The notes below the pieces were generated by a model. That model worked only from the letters and a program-made list of their open reading frames with translations. It was not told the DNA's origin and did no database searches. From Faecalibacterium sp. I3-3-89 (GTDB lineage Bacteria > Bacillota > Clostridia > Oscillospirales > Ruminococcaceae): a DNA stretch of 64,000 nucleotides. Each line of letters opens with the position of its first letter. Position 1 is the first letter of the stretch. The DNA lies in assembly GCF_023347275.1 (NCBI RefSeq), contig NZ_CP094468.1, positions 868,001-932,000 on the forward strand, read 5' to 3'. The translations under genes and the position numbers were made by a program. Shown here piece after piece: positions 1 to 9,140 of the stretch.

Positions 1-1
1 G

Positions 2-1006
2 CGCAGCCAGTTTCAGAGCGGCACCCACACGCTGGCGGTGGCCCTCTTCGGCCTGCTGCGGGCGGGCGATACCCTGCTGGCCGCCACGGGCCGTCCCTAC
101 GACACGCTGGAAGGCGTCATCGGTCTGGACGGCAAGGGCAAGGGCACCGGCACCCTGATGGACTACGGCATCCGGTACGACGAAGCGCCGCTGAAGGCGG
201 ACTTCACCCCGGACTATGAGCTGATCGCCCAGAAGGCCCCGGGCGCGAAGGTGTGCCACATCCAGCGCAGCCGCGGCTATCTGCAGCGCAACGCCTTCGA
301 CCTCGACACCATCCGCAGGGTCGCCGACACCGCCCGCGCCGCAAACCCCGACATCATCGTTTTTGTGGACAACTGCTACGGTGAGTTCACCCAGAAAGAG
401 GAACCCTGTCAGGCCGGTGCCGACCTCGTGGTGGGCAGCCTCATCAAGAACCCCGGCGGCGGCATCGCCCCCACCGGCGGCTACATCGCAGGCCGGAAAG
501 ACCTCGTGGAGCTGTGCGCCTACCGTCTGAACGCCCCCGGCCTCGGCAAAGAGCTGGGCTGCACCCTCGAGACGCCCCGCGATATGTATCTGGGCTTCTA
601 CTACGCCCCCGGCGTGGTCTGCGAGGCCATCAAGACGGCCATCTATGCCCAGTGTCTGCTGGAGCTGGTGGGCAAAAAGCCCATCCCCCGCTACTGCGAG
701 GCCCACAACGACATCGTCACCTGCTTTGACGCCGGTACGGCAGACGCCCTCATCGGCTTCTGCCGGGGCGTGCAGGCCGCAAGCCCCGTGGACAGCTATG
801 CCGCTCCGGAACCCTCTCCCGAGCCGGGCTACACCGACGAGGTCATCATGGCCAGCGGCAGCTTCACGCAGGGCAGCACCATCGAGCTTTCCTGCGACGG
901 CCCCCTGCGTGAGCCGTACACCTGCTATCTGCAGGGCGGCCTGAACTTCGCCGCCAGCCGCGCAGGCGTCCTGCTGGCGGTGCAGAATGCGTATTTCAAG
1001 GATTGA
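2..1006 (+). CDS. Methionine gamma-lyase / aluminium-resistance-like PLP protein (5' truncated)
   Basis: The reading frame is open from base 2, so the gene starts before the window and about 334 codons are present. The segment SGTHTLAVALFGLLRAGD near the start and GSLIKNPGGGIAPTGGYIAG (near bases 436-493) match the PF06838 family of fold-type I PLP enzymes; the Lys of SLIKNPGGG is the expected Schiff-base residue. Family members are annotated as methionine gamma-lyase-like or aluminium resistance proteins, but their physiological reaction is poorly defined. The protein looks cytosolic with no signal. It is followed by a long perfect inverted repeat that probably ends transcription. Substrate is inferred only from family. 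Confidence 0.85.
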   Translation, partial: RSQFQSGTHTLAVALFGLLRAGDTLLAATGRPYDTLEGVIGLDGKGKGTGTLMDYGIRYDEAPLKADFTPDYELIAQKAPGAKVCHIQRSRGYLQRNAFDLDTIRRVADTARAANPDIIVFVDNCYGEFTQKEEPCQAGADLVVGSLIKNPGGGIAPTGGYIAGRKDLVELCAYRLNAPGLGKELGCTLETPRDMYLGFYYAPGVVCEAIKTAIYAQCLLELVGKKPIPRYCEAHNDIVTCFDAGTADALIGFCRGVQAASPVDSYAAPEPSPEPGYTDEVIMASGSFTQGSTIELSCDGPLREPYTCYLQGGLNFAASRAGVLLAVQNAYFKD

Positions 1007-1062
1007 GTGTAGAAGAAGCTGCTGCAAGATAAAAATGCGATAGCGGTCTACACAAAGAAATA

Positions 1063-1122
1063 GCACAAGACCCGGAACCTCTCTGAGCCACTCTGGCCCT
1101 GAAAAGGTTCCGGGTCTTGTGC
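1063..1122. terminator. 18-bp perfect inverted repeat, probable bidirectional terminator
   Basis: Bases 1063-1080 pair exactly with 1105-1122 around a 24-nt loop. It lies between two convergent genes. There is no strong T-run, so termination is inferred from position and stem strength. A second 10-bp inverted repeat (1129-1138 with 1161-1170) follows at once. Confidence 0.55.
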
Positions 1123-1200
1123 ATTATAGCAATTCAACTTTTTAATGCAACAGCAACAGCGTTGAATTGCATATCGCAAATATGCTGTTTGAATGTTGCA

Positions 1201-2997
1201 CTAATTTCTTGTCTTGCGATAAAAGCGCAAACTGCTATACTCTTCGATATTCAGAAGCGGCAGCCTCAGCGTGAAGATGCTGCCCCTGCCGACTTCGCTT
1301 TGCAGGGTGATCTCGCCGTGATGGAGGCGGGCCAGCTCCTGCGCGATGGTCAGGCCGAGGCCGGTGGAGTCGTGCTTTTTGTCGGCAGAGGTGTGGAAAT
1401 ACCGGTCGAAGACGGCCCCCTGATCTTCCGGTGCGATGCCGCAACCGGTGTCCTGCACGCTGACGCAGGCCGTCCCGCCCTCGGCGCGGCAGACCACATG
1501 GATGCTGCCCCCGGCGGGGGTGTAGTGGATGGCGTTGGTCACGAGGTTCTGGAGGATCTGCTGCAGCCGCACGCTGTCGCCCCAGACGGGCAGGAGAACG
1601 TCGGCGCTGAGGCAGAGCGCAACACCCTTTTGGTCGGCCTCGCTCTGACAGGCCGCGCAGACGGCGGCGGCTTCTTCGTTGAGCGCAGCGCGGTCCTCGT
1701 TGAGCAGGAGCTGCTTCTGCTCGAGCTTGGCCGCAAGGAAGAGGTCTTCCGTCAGCCGCCGCAGGAACTCGACGCGCTGGCGCAGGGCGGGCAGAAGGGC
1801 AGGCAGGGCCTCGGGGGCAGATTCCAGCGTTTCCAGCCCGTTGCTGACTGCAAACAGGGGGCTGCGCAGGTCGTGGAAGATATTGAGCATCATGCTCTTG
1901 CGGGCATCGGTCTCGGCGGTCAGCTCCTTCGTCCGCTCGGCCACCCGGGCGTCCAGCTCCCGGGCCAGCTGCTCGGTGCGGTCGAAGAGGAGGGCGAACC
2001 GGCGGCAGACGAAGACCATGCAGCCGATGGCAAAGGGCAGGTCGTAGAGGCGGGAACAGCGCAGCAGGTAGAAGGGGACGGACTCCACGAAGAAGGGGCT
2101 GTCCAGACCGGGCAGCAGCGCCCAGATCCGGAAACCGGTGGTGACGGCGCAGGGCAGGAGCATCAGTCCGGCCCCCTCATAGCCTGCCTTCACAGCGGCC
2201 ATCAGGAGATAGAGGCAGAAGAACATACCTGTCGCCAGTATCCCGAACCGCAGTGGGGAATAGTCGTTCATGCCCAGCAGGAAGAAAACGGCACAGCCCG
2301 CGATGAGCCCGAGAAGCCCCCGCCCGGAGCGGGGCAGCTCCATGCCCAGCAACCCCGCAGCCAGCAGCGCCGAGGCCAGCACCGTGAAGGCGAAGAAAGA
2401 GCGGAGAACGAGTTGAAGCGGGCCGCTCCGGATGGCCGGGAAGAAAAAGACCATCAGCGCCCACGCGCTCATGATGACAAGGTAGAGCAGAAAATACCCC
2501 AGCTCCGGCTGGTGCTTATAGTGGTAGAGGGCCAGCACCACCACCCCCATCGTCACAAAAGCCGTCAGGGTGATGAGCTGGGTCAGGGTGCGGGAACGGA
2601 AGGCCCGGTCGGCGAAGGCCGAGGACATCAGCCATGTCTGGGGGCTGCGGCGGCAGGCGAATACCAGCTCCACCGTTTCGCCGGGTGTAACATCCAGCGC
2701 GTACAGCTCGCCCGAGCGGGCAAGATCGGTCAGCCGTTCGACCTCCAGCGGCGCTGCCGTATTGGTGACGCAGAGGGTGAGAGACGAGAGATCCTCCCCG
2801 GCGGTGAAGGTGAAATGCCACTGGCCGGGAGCCTCCTGCCGCCAGCCATCCGGCGCGATGCCCTTGGCGGCCTGCTGGGCCGTAAGGACGCCGCCGCTGG
2901 GCAGCTGCTGGAACTGTGCATTGCCCCAGATGCCGGCCAGCACGATGAAAGCCGTCAGCAGGGCGGAAAAAATGAGAATGGGCCATTTTTGCTTCAT
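1201..2997 (-). CDS. Membrane sensor histidine kinase (7TM sensor type)
   Basis: 598 residues. An N-terminal membrane anchor (residues 5-23) is followed by an extracytoplasmic domain (about 30-135) and roughly seven hydrophobic segments (about 137-335), the layout of 7TMR-DISM sensors. A short coiled coil leads to the HisKA box NIFHDLRSPL with phospho-acceptor His375, then the N box around Asn488, G1 DTGCGI at 516-521 and G2 GLGLT at 546-550. All catalytic elements are intact. It is transcribed divergently from the response regulator at 3084, only 86 bp away, so the two are very likely partners. The signal sensed is unknown; the extracellular domain suggests a small ligand. Confidence 0.9.
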   Translation of the reverse strand: MKQKWPILIFSALLTAFIVLAGIWGNAQFQQLPSGGVLTAQQAAKGIAPDGWRQEAPGQWHFTFTAGEDLSSLTLCVTNTAAPLEVERLTDLARSGELYALDVTPGETVELVFACRRSPQTWLMSSAFADRAFRSRTLTQLITLTAFVTMGVVVLALYHYKHQPELGYFLLYLVIMSAWALMVFFFPAIRSGPLQLVLRSFFAFTVLASALLAAGLLGMELPRSGRGLLGLIAGCAVFFLLGMNDYSPLRFGILATGMFFCLYLLMAAVKAGYEGAGLMLLPCAVTTGFRIWALLPGLDSPFFVESVPFYLLRCSRLYDLPFAIGCMVFVCRRFALLFDRTEQLARELDARVAERTKELTAETDARKSMMLNIFHDLRSPLFAVSNGLETLESAPEALPALLPALRQRVEFLRRLTEDLFLAAKLEQKQLLLNEDRAALNEEAAAVCAACQSEADQKGVALCLSADVLLPVWGDSVRLQQILQNLVTNAIHYTPAGGSIHVVCRAEGGTACVSVQDTGCGIAPEDQGAVFDRYFHTSADKKHDSTGLGLTIAQELARLHHGEITLQSEVGRGSIFTLRLPLLNIEEYSSLRFYRKTRN

Positions 2998-3012
2998 GGC
3001 GATGCCTCCCCT

Positions 3013-3046
3013 TGTGGATGTAAGAAAAATAAGGTATACTATAGTA
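3013..3046. promoter_or_regulatory. Overlapping divergent promoters on a 14-bp palindrome
   Basis: On the plus strand TTGTGG (3013-3018) and TATACT (about 3036-3041) are separated by 17 bp and point at the response regulator. The -10 lies in the palindrome TATACTATAGTATA, so a TATACT also reads on the minus strand toward the kinase. Its -35 is poor. One RNA polymerase binding position could exclude the other. Confidence 0.55.
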
Positions 3047-3083
3047 TATCAAATCGTGCGAAAAAAGGGGAGGGCTGACAGGG

Positions 3084-3782
3084 ATGATCCGCGTATTGTT
3101 GGTGGAAGATGACCCCGTGATCCGCGACACCACCTGCTATTTTTTAAAGAGCCAGCAGAATTTCGAGGTGGTCTGTGCGGAGACGGGCGGCGACGCGCTG
3201 AGCCATGCGCGGGAGAGGTTCGATGTCATCCTGATGGACATCCTTCTCCCGGACACCAACGGAGTAGACCTCTGCCAGCGCCTGCGAAGCTGGCACCACT
3301 GCCCCATCATCTTCACCTCCTGTCTGGACGACACTGACACCATCGTCCGTGCACTGGAAATGGGCGGCGATGACTTTCTGGCCAAGCCCTATAACAACAA
3401 GATCCTTCTGGCCCGCATTATGGCCAACATTCGCCGGGTCCAGATGGACGGCGCAGAACCCAGCGTCAACGGCTACCACTGCACGGCCTTCACACTGGAC
3501 GCCAACAGCCACAGCGTAGAGAAGGACGGCCGCAGCGTCCATCTGGCTGATATGGAATACCGCATCCTGACCCTCTTTGTCCGCTACCCGAACACCTTTT
3601 TTACGGCCAATGAGCTTTACCAGAAGATCTGGGGCAAGGACAGCCTCGGCGATGTACGGACAGTGCAGGTCCATATCCATAACCTCCGCAGCAAGATCGA
3701 GCCGGACCCCGCGAAGCCCGTCTACTTAAAAAATGTCTGGGGAAAGGGATACGTCTTCCAGCCGGAGGGGGAGAGGGCTTAA
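3084..3782 (+). CDS. OmpR/PhoB-family response regulator
   Basis: 232 residues. The receiver domain (1-120) has the acidic pair Glu8-Asp9-Asp10, the phospho-acceptor Asp52 in MDILLP and a conserved Lys in AKPY. A winged-helix Trans_reg_C domain follows (about 130-228), with the typical VRTVQVHIHNLRSKI recognition helix and a C-terminal KGYVF hairpin. The start at ATG 3084 follows the purine-rich ggggagg sequence. It is the likely partner of the kinase at 1201-2997. Two identical-arm palindromes downstream, in front of the flavoprotein gene at 4055, are candidate binding sites. Confidence 0.92.
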   Translation: MIRVLLVEDDPVIRDTTCYFLKSQQNFEVVCAETGGDALSHARERFDVILMDILLPDTNGVDLCQRLRSWHHCPIIFTSCLDDTDTIVRALEMGGDDFLAKPYNNKILLARIMANIRRVQMDGAEPSVNGYHCTAFTLDANSHSVEKDGRSVHLADMEYRILTLFVRYPNTFFTANELYQKIWGKDSLGDVRTVQVHIHNLRSKIEPDPAKPVYLKNVWGKGYVFQPEGERA

Positions 3783-4054
3783 GAATCGTTTAAATGAGAG
3801 CGCCGACTTTTTAAGGAAACTTAAACAGTCGGCGCTCTTTTTGTGATTTGTTAAGCAAATAATTAACGAAAACGGCCTTTGGGACGAAAATCAGACCGAA
3901 CGGCAGCGGAGAAGTTTAAGGATTCTTAAAAGACAGACCCCTGCATTTGTGTTAAATTATTGTCGAACGATGTGGGCGCAGCGCGAGAAGGTCTGCCGCC
4001 GCACGGAGCTATGAGCAAGAATAAAGAAGAACGAGAAGAAAGGGTCTACGCAAA
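3783..4054 (+). promoter_or_regulatory. Regulatory region upstream of the secreted flavoprotein gene
   Basis: Besides the terminator this gap holds a second copy of the same palindrome, TTTAAG-GATT-CTTAAA, at 3915-3930. It abuts a poor -35 (AAGACA, 3930-3935) placed 17 bp before TAAATT (3953-3958). A weak -35 with an upstream palindrome is the usual layout of an activator-dependent promoter. A purine-rich GAAAGG lies ahead of the ATG at 4055. Confidence 0.45.
3797..3843 (+). terminator. Rho-independent terminator after the response regulator
   Basis: A 12-bp stem, 3797-3808 with 3827-3838, is followed by a run of T. The loop itself contains the palindrome TTTAAG-GAAA-CTTAAA (3810-3825), which extends the hairpin. 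Confidence 0.85.
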
Positions 4055-6073
4055 ATGAATAAGATCTCCCGCAAAGGTTTTCTGAAGATCGCTGCCGCGG
4101 CCGCCATGTCCGGTGTGACTGCCGGTGCACTGGCTGCCTGCAACACCGCCAGCTCCTCCACCGCAGCTTCCTCCGGCGCAGCCGGTACCTACATCCCCGG
4201 CACCTATGAGGGCACTGCCGAGGGCATCTCTTCCACCGTCAAGGTCACGATGACCTTCTCTGACAGCGCTGTGACCGATGTTGTGGTCGATACCTCCGGC
4301 GAGACTGCTTCCTACGGCGCTGCCGCTGCCGACGAGCTGCGCGAGCAGCTGATGGCCGCCGGCTCTGCCGAGATCGACGGCGTCTCCGGCTCCACCATCA
4401 CCTCCGACGCTGTCATGAAGGCCGCCAAGAGCTGCTACGCACAGGCCAAGGGCGAGGCTGCTGTGACCTCCGTCCAGCTGCCCACCGGCGATGAGACCGA
4501 CTGGCTGGGCAAGGAGCCTGACATCGACGAGGCTGCCATCACTGAGACCGTGGACACCGACATCCTCATCGTCGGCGCGGGCAACGGCGGCATGGGCGCA
4601 GCTGCCTACGCAGCCGCCAACGGTCTGAACTTCCGCGTCATCGAGCAGAACGGCAATGTGCAGGATACCCGCCACTGGGTCGGCGCGGTGGACGGCTTCG
4701 GCGCACAGGCACAGGGCATCAAGATGGACCGCGCAAAGCTCCTGAGCGAGGTGTCCCGCTACGCTTCCGGCAAGTGCGACCAGCGCGTCGTCAAGACCTG
4801 GATCAACGAGTCCGGCGAGATGATCGAGTTCATCCGCTCCATCATGGAGGACAAGTACGGCGTCAAGATGATCTACACCTACGGCGATGAGGCAAGATGG
4901 CCCGCCGAGAACGCCGAGCACAACACCGACTATATGTACCCGGAGATCGAGTACACCTACGACCGCAGCTCCGGCGCAGCCCGCAACGAGCTGCTGCTGG
5001 ACTACATCCGCGAGCTGGGCTATGATGTGGACTTCAAGACTTCTCTGGCAAAGCTGGAGAAGGACGAGACCGGCCGCATCACCGGCGTCATCGCCCAGAG
5101 CACCGAGGACGACCACTTCATCCGCTACAACGCCAACAAGGGCGTCCTGCTGGCCTGCGGCGGCTTCCCCGGCAACCCCTACATGATGGAGCAGCTGGAC
5201 CCGCTGGGCACCTCCGTCACCACCGCCTGCTCCTACTCTCCGGCCGATAAGGGCTACGGCATCCGTGCTGCGGTCTGGGCCGGCGCAAACTTCGACAAGG
5301 AAGCAGCTCCCATGCTGTTCGACCGCGGCATCGTGGCTCCCGGCGTGGACGGCGGCTATGTGGCAAGCGATTCTGCCTTCGGCGGCAAGGCCTTCCCCGG
5401 CCCCATCCGCCAGTACAACCCCGGCACCCAGCCCTTCCTGAAGGTCAACCGCAACGGTGAGCGCTTCGCCAACGAGAGCAGCCCCTACAACGACATCGTC
5501 TATGCTGCTGCCCACCAGCCGGGCCGCGTCTACGCACAGATCTGCGACGCCAATATTCTGGAGGACGCAAAGCGCTTCCACACCATCGGCTGCTCTGCCC
5601 AGACCCGTGCCGGCGGCGAGAAGTATTTCCAGGGCAAGGTCGATGAGGCGGTCGCAGCCGGCACTCTGTTCGTCTGCGACACCATCGAGGAGCTGGCCGA
5701 CAAGCTGGGCTTCACCGGTGAGGCAAAAGACACCTTCCTCGCTACCGTTGACCGCTACAATGAGCTGTACGACAAGCAGGAGGATGAGGACTTCGGCAAG
5801 CCCGCTTACCGCCTGAGCGCCATCCGCACCGCCCCCTACTACGGCTGCTGGCTGGGTGCCTCCCTGCTGTGCACCGAGCAGGGCATCGCCATCAACGATA
5901 AGGGTCAGGCTCTCGACAACGACAACAAGCCCATGCCCGGCCTGTACGTCACCGGCGATATGTCCGGTTCCTTCTTCGCCAACAACTACCCCTGCCTGAT
6001 GGCAGGCGTGGCAATGGGCCGCACCCTGACCTTTGCCATCAAGGCCATCAAACAGATGGGCGGTCTGGAATAA
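4055..6073 (+). CDS. Secreted FMN-binding / FAD-dependent fumarate-reductase-like flavoprotein
   Basis: 672 residues. The N terminus has a Tat-like SRKGFLK motif, a hydrophobic stretch and a lipobox LAAC (Cys29), so it should be an exported lipoprotein. An FMN-binding domain (about 50-130) carries DGVSGST, where Thr114 is the expected site for covalent FMN attachment by ApbE; an ApbE gene lies at 51542-52642. The FAD_binding_2 domain begins with VGAGNGGMG (173-181). The usual fumarate reductase C-terminal glycine motif is replaced by GSFFANNYPCLMAG, so the substrate may not be fumarate. Urocanate or other enoate reductases are alternatives. A role in anaerobic respiration or extracellular flavin electron transfer is inferred. 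Confidence 0.88.
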   Translation: MNKISRKGFLKIAAAAAMSGVTAGALAACNTASSSTAASSGAAGTYIPGTYEGTAEGISSTVKVTMTFSDSAVTDVVVDTSGETASYGAAAADELREQLMAAGSAEIDGVSGSTITSDAVMKAAKSCYAQAKGEAAVTSVQLPTGDETDWLGKEPDIDEAAITETVDTDILIVGAGNGGMGAAAYAAANGLNFRVIEQNGNVQDTRHWVGAVDGFGAQAQGIKMDRAKLLSEVSRYASGKCDQRVVKTWINESGEMIEFIRSIMEDKYGVKMIYTYGDEARWPAENAEHNTDYMYPEIEYTYDRSSGAARNELLLDYIRELGYDVDFKTSLAKLEKDETGRITGVIAQSTEDDHFIRYNANKGVLLACGGFPGNPYMMEQLDPLGTSVTTACSYSPADKGYGIRAAVWAGANFDKEAAPMLFDRGIVAPGVDGGYVASDSAFGGKAFPGPIRQYNPGTQPFLKVNRNGERFANESSPYNDIVYAAAHQPGRVYAQICDANILEDAKRFHTIGCSAQTRAGGEKYFQGKVDEAVAAGTLFVCDTIEELADKLGFTGEAKDTFLATVDRYNELYDKQEDEDFGKPAYRLSAIRTAPYYGCWLGASLLCTEQGIAINDKGQALDNDNKPMPGLYVTGDMSGSFFANNYPCLMAGVAMGRTLTFAIKAIKQMGGLE

Positions 6074-6111
6074 GTCGTCCCTCCGTGCTGCCTGAGCACA
6101 GGATAAAATGA

Positions 6112-6149
6112 AAAGACACCGCAGAAGCGCAAACTTCTGCGGTGTCTTT
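6112..6149. terminator. Terminator between flavoprotein gene and mgsA
   Basis: A perfect 16-bp stem (6112-6127 with 6134-6149) with a 6-nt loop; the arms start with A and end with T, so it can serve both converging genes. Confidence 0.85.
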
Positions 6150-6212
6150 CGTTATTCGAAACCCTCTATACACAAAAAAACACCAGATGGGTCGATGTCT
6201 CAAAAAACAGCC

Positions 6213-6650
6213 TCAGCACACGGCCCGGTGGACGGGCAGAGGCTCCGTGATGTCGGGGTGGATGCCCTCACGATAATCGAGGTCGCCCTGATCGAGGCCG
6301 CGCAGCAGAACCTCGGCCGTGGCGATGTTGGTGGAGATGGGCACGCTGTGCATATCGCACAGCCGCAGCAGATTCTGCTCGTTGCTGCTGCCGGTCTCCT
6401 GCTTGAGGGGGTCGCGGAAGAAGAGCACAAGGTCTACTTCGTCACAGGCCACCCGGGCCGCGATCTGCTGGATGCCGCCCAGCTTCCCGGAGAGGTAGCA
6501 GTGCACGGGCAGACCGGTGGCCTGCGCCAGCATCCGACCGGTGGTACCGGTGGCAATGACCGTGTTGCGGGATAAGATTCCACTGTAGGCGGTACAGAAC
6601 TGAAGTGCAAGTTCTTTGCGGGAGTCATGTGCGAGTATAGCAATCGTCAT
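6213..6650 (-). CDS. mgsA: Methylglyoxal synthase
   Basis: About 145 residues, the usual MgsA length, counted from ATG 6650. That ATG has a GGAGAG ribosome binding site 8 bp upstream; the open frame runs further upstream but without start signals. It converts dihydroxyacetone phosphate to methylglyoxal and phosphate, an overflow bypass of lower glycolysis. Recognisable elements are the N-terminal LAHDSRK with the substrate-binding His, the phosphate loop TGTTGRML, SGKLGGIQQIAARV, and VDLVLFFRDPL with the catalytic Asp. It stands alone, with a TATACT-like -10 at 6672-6677. Confidence 0.93.
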   Translation of the reverse strand: MTIAILAHDSRKELALQFCTAYSGILSRNTVIATGTTGRMLAQATGLPVHCYLSGKLGGIQQIAARVACDEVDLVLFFRDPLKQETGSSNEQNLLRLCDMHSVPISTNIATAEVLLRGLDQGDLDYREGIHPDITEPLPVHRAVC

Positions 6651-7083
6651 AACGCTCTCTCCTTCATTCCAAGTATAGTGTTGTGGGTGGGCGGATATGC
6701 TCGGAAAAGTGTCCCCGGATAGAAAACGACTTAAAAAACTGAAGCCTCGTGGAGAACAACTCTCAACAAACAGACCAAACAAGTAAGATGGTGTTGAATT
6801 ATACCTTCATCTTAAATTTAACCCGCTCAAAGCTCGGATGTCAAGAGGTTTGTTGTGATTTTTGCGAGACAAAATGGGGAAAGTATGACTATAGCTTTGT
6901 GGAGAATGGCGAAAATTTGGATACAAGAATTTATTTTCCGATGAATTTGTAAAAATTTTTTCAGCCGAAAGTGTATCCTGCAGAAAAACAGTCCATTCGA
7001 ATGAAACAAAAGTACAGGCCGAGGCGTCTGGCCCCGGCCTGTCGTGAAAAATGAAGAAAATTTTTATCGCAGCGGCGGTCTTG
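6651..7083. other. Gene-free AT-rich gap between mgsA and proA
   Basis: Apart from the mgsA promoter side and the proline operon terminator, I see no gene here. The longest plus-strand frame (GTG 6749 to 6952) has no ribosome binding site and no recognisable protein pattern. Base composition is clearly more AT-rich than the flanking genes. Confidence 0.5.
7014..7042 (-). terminator. Terminator of the proline operon
   Basis: An 8-bp GC-rich stem (7014-7021 with 7035-7042) is followed on the minus strand by ACTTTTGTTTC. It lies just downstream of proA. Confidence 0.65.
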
Positions 7084-7091
7084 TCAAAAGA

Positions 7092-8354
7092 TCACCGGAC
7101 CTGACCGTCGCCGCGGATGATGTACTTGTAGCTGCACAGCTCGCCGAGGCCCATGGGGCCGCGGGCGTGGAGCTTCTGGGTGGAGATGCCCATCTCGCAG
7201 CCGAGGCCGAACTCGCCGCCGTCGGTGAAGCGGGTGGAGCAGTTGACGTAGACGGCAGCGCTGTCCACGGCAGCCGTAAAGAGGGCCGCGTGGGCGTCGG
7301 TCCGGGTCAGGATGGCTTCGCTGTGGCCGGTGGAGTGGGCCGCGATGTGGGCGACGGCCTCCTCCACGCTGTCCACGACCTTCACCGCGAGGATGTAGTC
7401 GAGGAACTCGGTGTCGAAGTCCTTCGGCCCGGCGGGTGTGCCCGGGATGAGGGCGGCGGCGCGCGGGTCCAGTCGCAGCTCCACCGGGTGCAGGCCCTTG
7501 GCGGTGCGGTCCGGGCCGAGGCGCTGGGCCAGCTTCGGCAGGAACCCGGCCGCGATGGCGCTGTGGACGAGGCAGACCTCCTCGGCATTGCAGACGCTGG
7601 GGCGGCTGGCCTTTGCGTTCTCGATGATGTCCAGCGCCTTGTTCTGGTCGGCGGTGTCGTCCACGAAGATGTGGCAGATGCCGGTGCCGGTCTGGATGCA
7701 GGGGACCTTTGCGTTCTCGACGCAGGCCCGGATGAGTCCGGCCCCGCCCCGGGGGATGAGCAGGTCCACATACCCCACAGCGGTCATGAGGGTGTTGGCC
7801 GAGGCGTGGGTGGTGTCCTCGATGAGGCAGACCGCCGTTTCGGGCAGGCCGTTGGCCCGCAGGCCCTGCCGCAGGGCGGCCACGATGGCGTTGGCCGAGC
7901 GCCACGCCTCCTTGCCGCAGCGGAGGATGCAGGCGTTGCCGCTCTTGATGGCGAGTGCGGCGGCGTCGCTGGTGACGTTGGGACGGCTCTCGTAGATGAT
8001 GGCGATGACGCCCATCGGCACGGCGGTCTTTTCGATGAGGAGGCCGTTGGGCCGCTGGATGCGGCTCAGCACCCGGCCCACCGGGTCGGGCAGGGCGGCG
8101 ACGTCCCGGATACCCTTGGCCATCGCCGCGACGCGCTGGGGCGTCAGAGCGAGGCGATCCAGCATGACGTCGCTGATCTTCCCCTTGGCAGCAGCCATAT
8201 CCTCAGCGTTGGCGGCGAGGATGGCGTCCAGATGCTCCGGTGTGCCGAGGGCGTCGGCCATCCCGCAGAGGGCGGCGTTCCGGGTGGTGCCGTCCGAGAG
8301 GGCGACGGCGGTCTTGGCCGCGCGGGCGGCCTCAAGGATCTCCTGTGTGGTCAT
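7092..8354 (-). CDS. proA: Glutamate-5-semialdehyde dehydrogenase (gamma-glutamyl phosphate reductase)
   Basis: About 420 residues, full length for ProA. It reduces glutamyl-5-phosphate with NADPH, the second step of proline synthesis. The catalytic Cys sits in [10 protein letters not shown] (near residue 255), and [22 protein letters not shown] is the typical nucleotide-binding region. A frame start at ATG 8360 overlaps the proB stop (ATGA), but its AGGAGG is only one base away. The in-frame ATG at 8354 has correct spacing, so I use it. It is the last gene of proC-proB-proA, and translation is probably coupled to proB. Confidence 0.95.
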   Translation of the reverse strand: MTTQEILEAARAAKTAVALSDGTTRNAALCGMADALGTPEHLDAILAANAEDMAAAKGKISDVMLDRLALTPQRVAAMAKGIRDVAALPDPVGRVLSRIQRPNGLLIEKTAVPMGVIAIIYESRPNVTSDAAALAIKSGNACILRCGKEAWRSANAIVAALRQGLRANGLPETAVCLIEDTTHASANTLMTAVGYVDLLIPRGGAGLIRACVENAKVPCIQTGTGICHIFVDDTADQNKALDIIENAKASRPSVCNAEEVCLVHSAIAAGFLPKLAQRLGPDRTAKGLHPVELRLDPRAAALIPGTPAGPKDFDTEFLDYILAVKVVDSVEEAVAHIAAHSTGHSEAILTRTDAHAALFTAAVDSAAVYVNCSTRFTDGGEFGLGCEMGISTQKLHARGPMGLGELCSYKYIIRGDGQVR

Positions 8355-8356
8355 GG

Positions 8357-9136
8357 TCATGCCTCCTGTCTGTGGGCCGCAAAGCGGGTGCCGACGGCAC
8401 GGCCCTCGGCGATGTCATAGAGCAGCTCGGGATGGGCGCCGTTGGCGATGACCATGTCGGCCCCGCTGGACGTCACCATCCGGGCGGCGCGGAGCTTGGT
8501 GGACATACCGCCGGTGCCCAGCGCCGACCCGGCCCCATCGGCCAGAGCCATCACCTCAGGGGTGATCTCTTTTACCAGCGGGATGAGCCTTGCATCCGGG
8601 TGGGTGTGGGGGTTGGCGGTGTAGAGGCCGTCGATGTCGCTCAGCAGCACCAGAAGGTCGGCTTTGATGCAGCAGGTGACGATGGCGGCGAGGGTGTCGT
8701 TGTCGCCGATGGAGGTGATCTCATCGGTGGCCACGGTGTCGTTCTCATTGATGATGGGCAGTGCGCCCAGCTCCAGCAGCCGGGTGAGGGTGTTCTGGAT
8801 GTTCTCCCGGCGGCTGGCGTGCTCGACGTCCACGCCGGTGAGCAGGATCTGGGCCACCGTATGGTCATAGGCGCTGAAGAGCCGGTCGTAAACATACATC
8901 AGCTCGCACTGGCCCACGGCGGCGCAGGCCTGCTTGGAGGACATATCGGTGGGGCGGGCGGGCAGCGACAGCTTGCCCACGCCCATGCCGATGGCACCCG
9001 ACGACACGAGGATGACCTCATGCCCGGCGTTCTTCAGGTCGCTGAGGACCTTTACCAGTTCCTCGGTGTGGCGGATGTTCAGCCGCCCGGTGGCGTGGGC
9101 CAGCGTAGAGGTGCCCACTTTGACGACGATGCGCAT
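8357..9136 (-). CDS. proB: Glutamate 5-kinase (short form, no PUA domain)
   Basis: 259 residues; phosphorylates glutamate with ATP, the committed and proline-inhibited step. The N terminus [11 protein letters not shown] is the amino-acid-kinase phosphate loop; [24 protein letters not shown] and LLSDIDGLY are further family motifs. The C-terminal PUA domain of the roughly 367-residue E. coli enzyme is absent, as in other short bacterial forms. The gene lies between proC (4-bp gap) and proA (overlap), so it belongs to the same transcript. Confidence 0.95.
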   Translation of the reverse strand: MRIVVKVGTSTLAHATGRLNIRHTEELVKVLSDLKNAGHEVILVSSGAIGMGVGKLSLPARPTDMSSKQACAAVGQCELMYVYDRLFSAYDHTVAQILLTGVDVEHASRRENIQNTLTRLLELGALPIINENDTVATDEITSIGDNDTLAAIVTCCIKADLLVLLSDIDGLYTANPHTHPDARLIPLVKEITPEVMALADGAGSALGTGGMSTKLRAARMVTSSGADMVIANGAHPELLYDIAEGRAVGTRFAAHRQEA

Positions 9137-9140
9137 AGAT

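Noticed and set aside
3848..3869. Rex-like half-sites TTGTTAA and TTAACGA upstream of the flavoprotein gene
   Set aside because: Spacing between halves is 8 rather than 4 and one half is imperfect, so it is not a credible Rex operator.
6749..6952. 67-codon frame between mgsA and proA
   Set aside because: GTG start without a ribosome binding site in an AT-rich gap; no family pattern.
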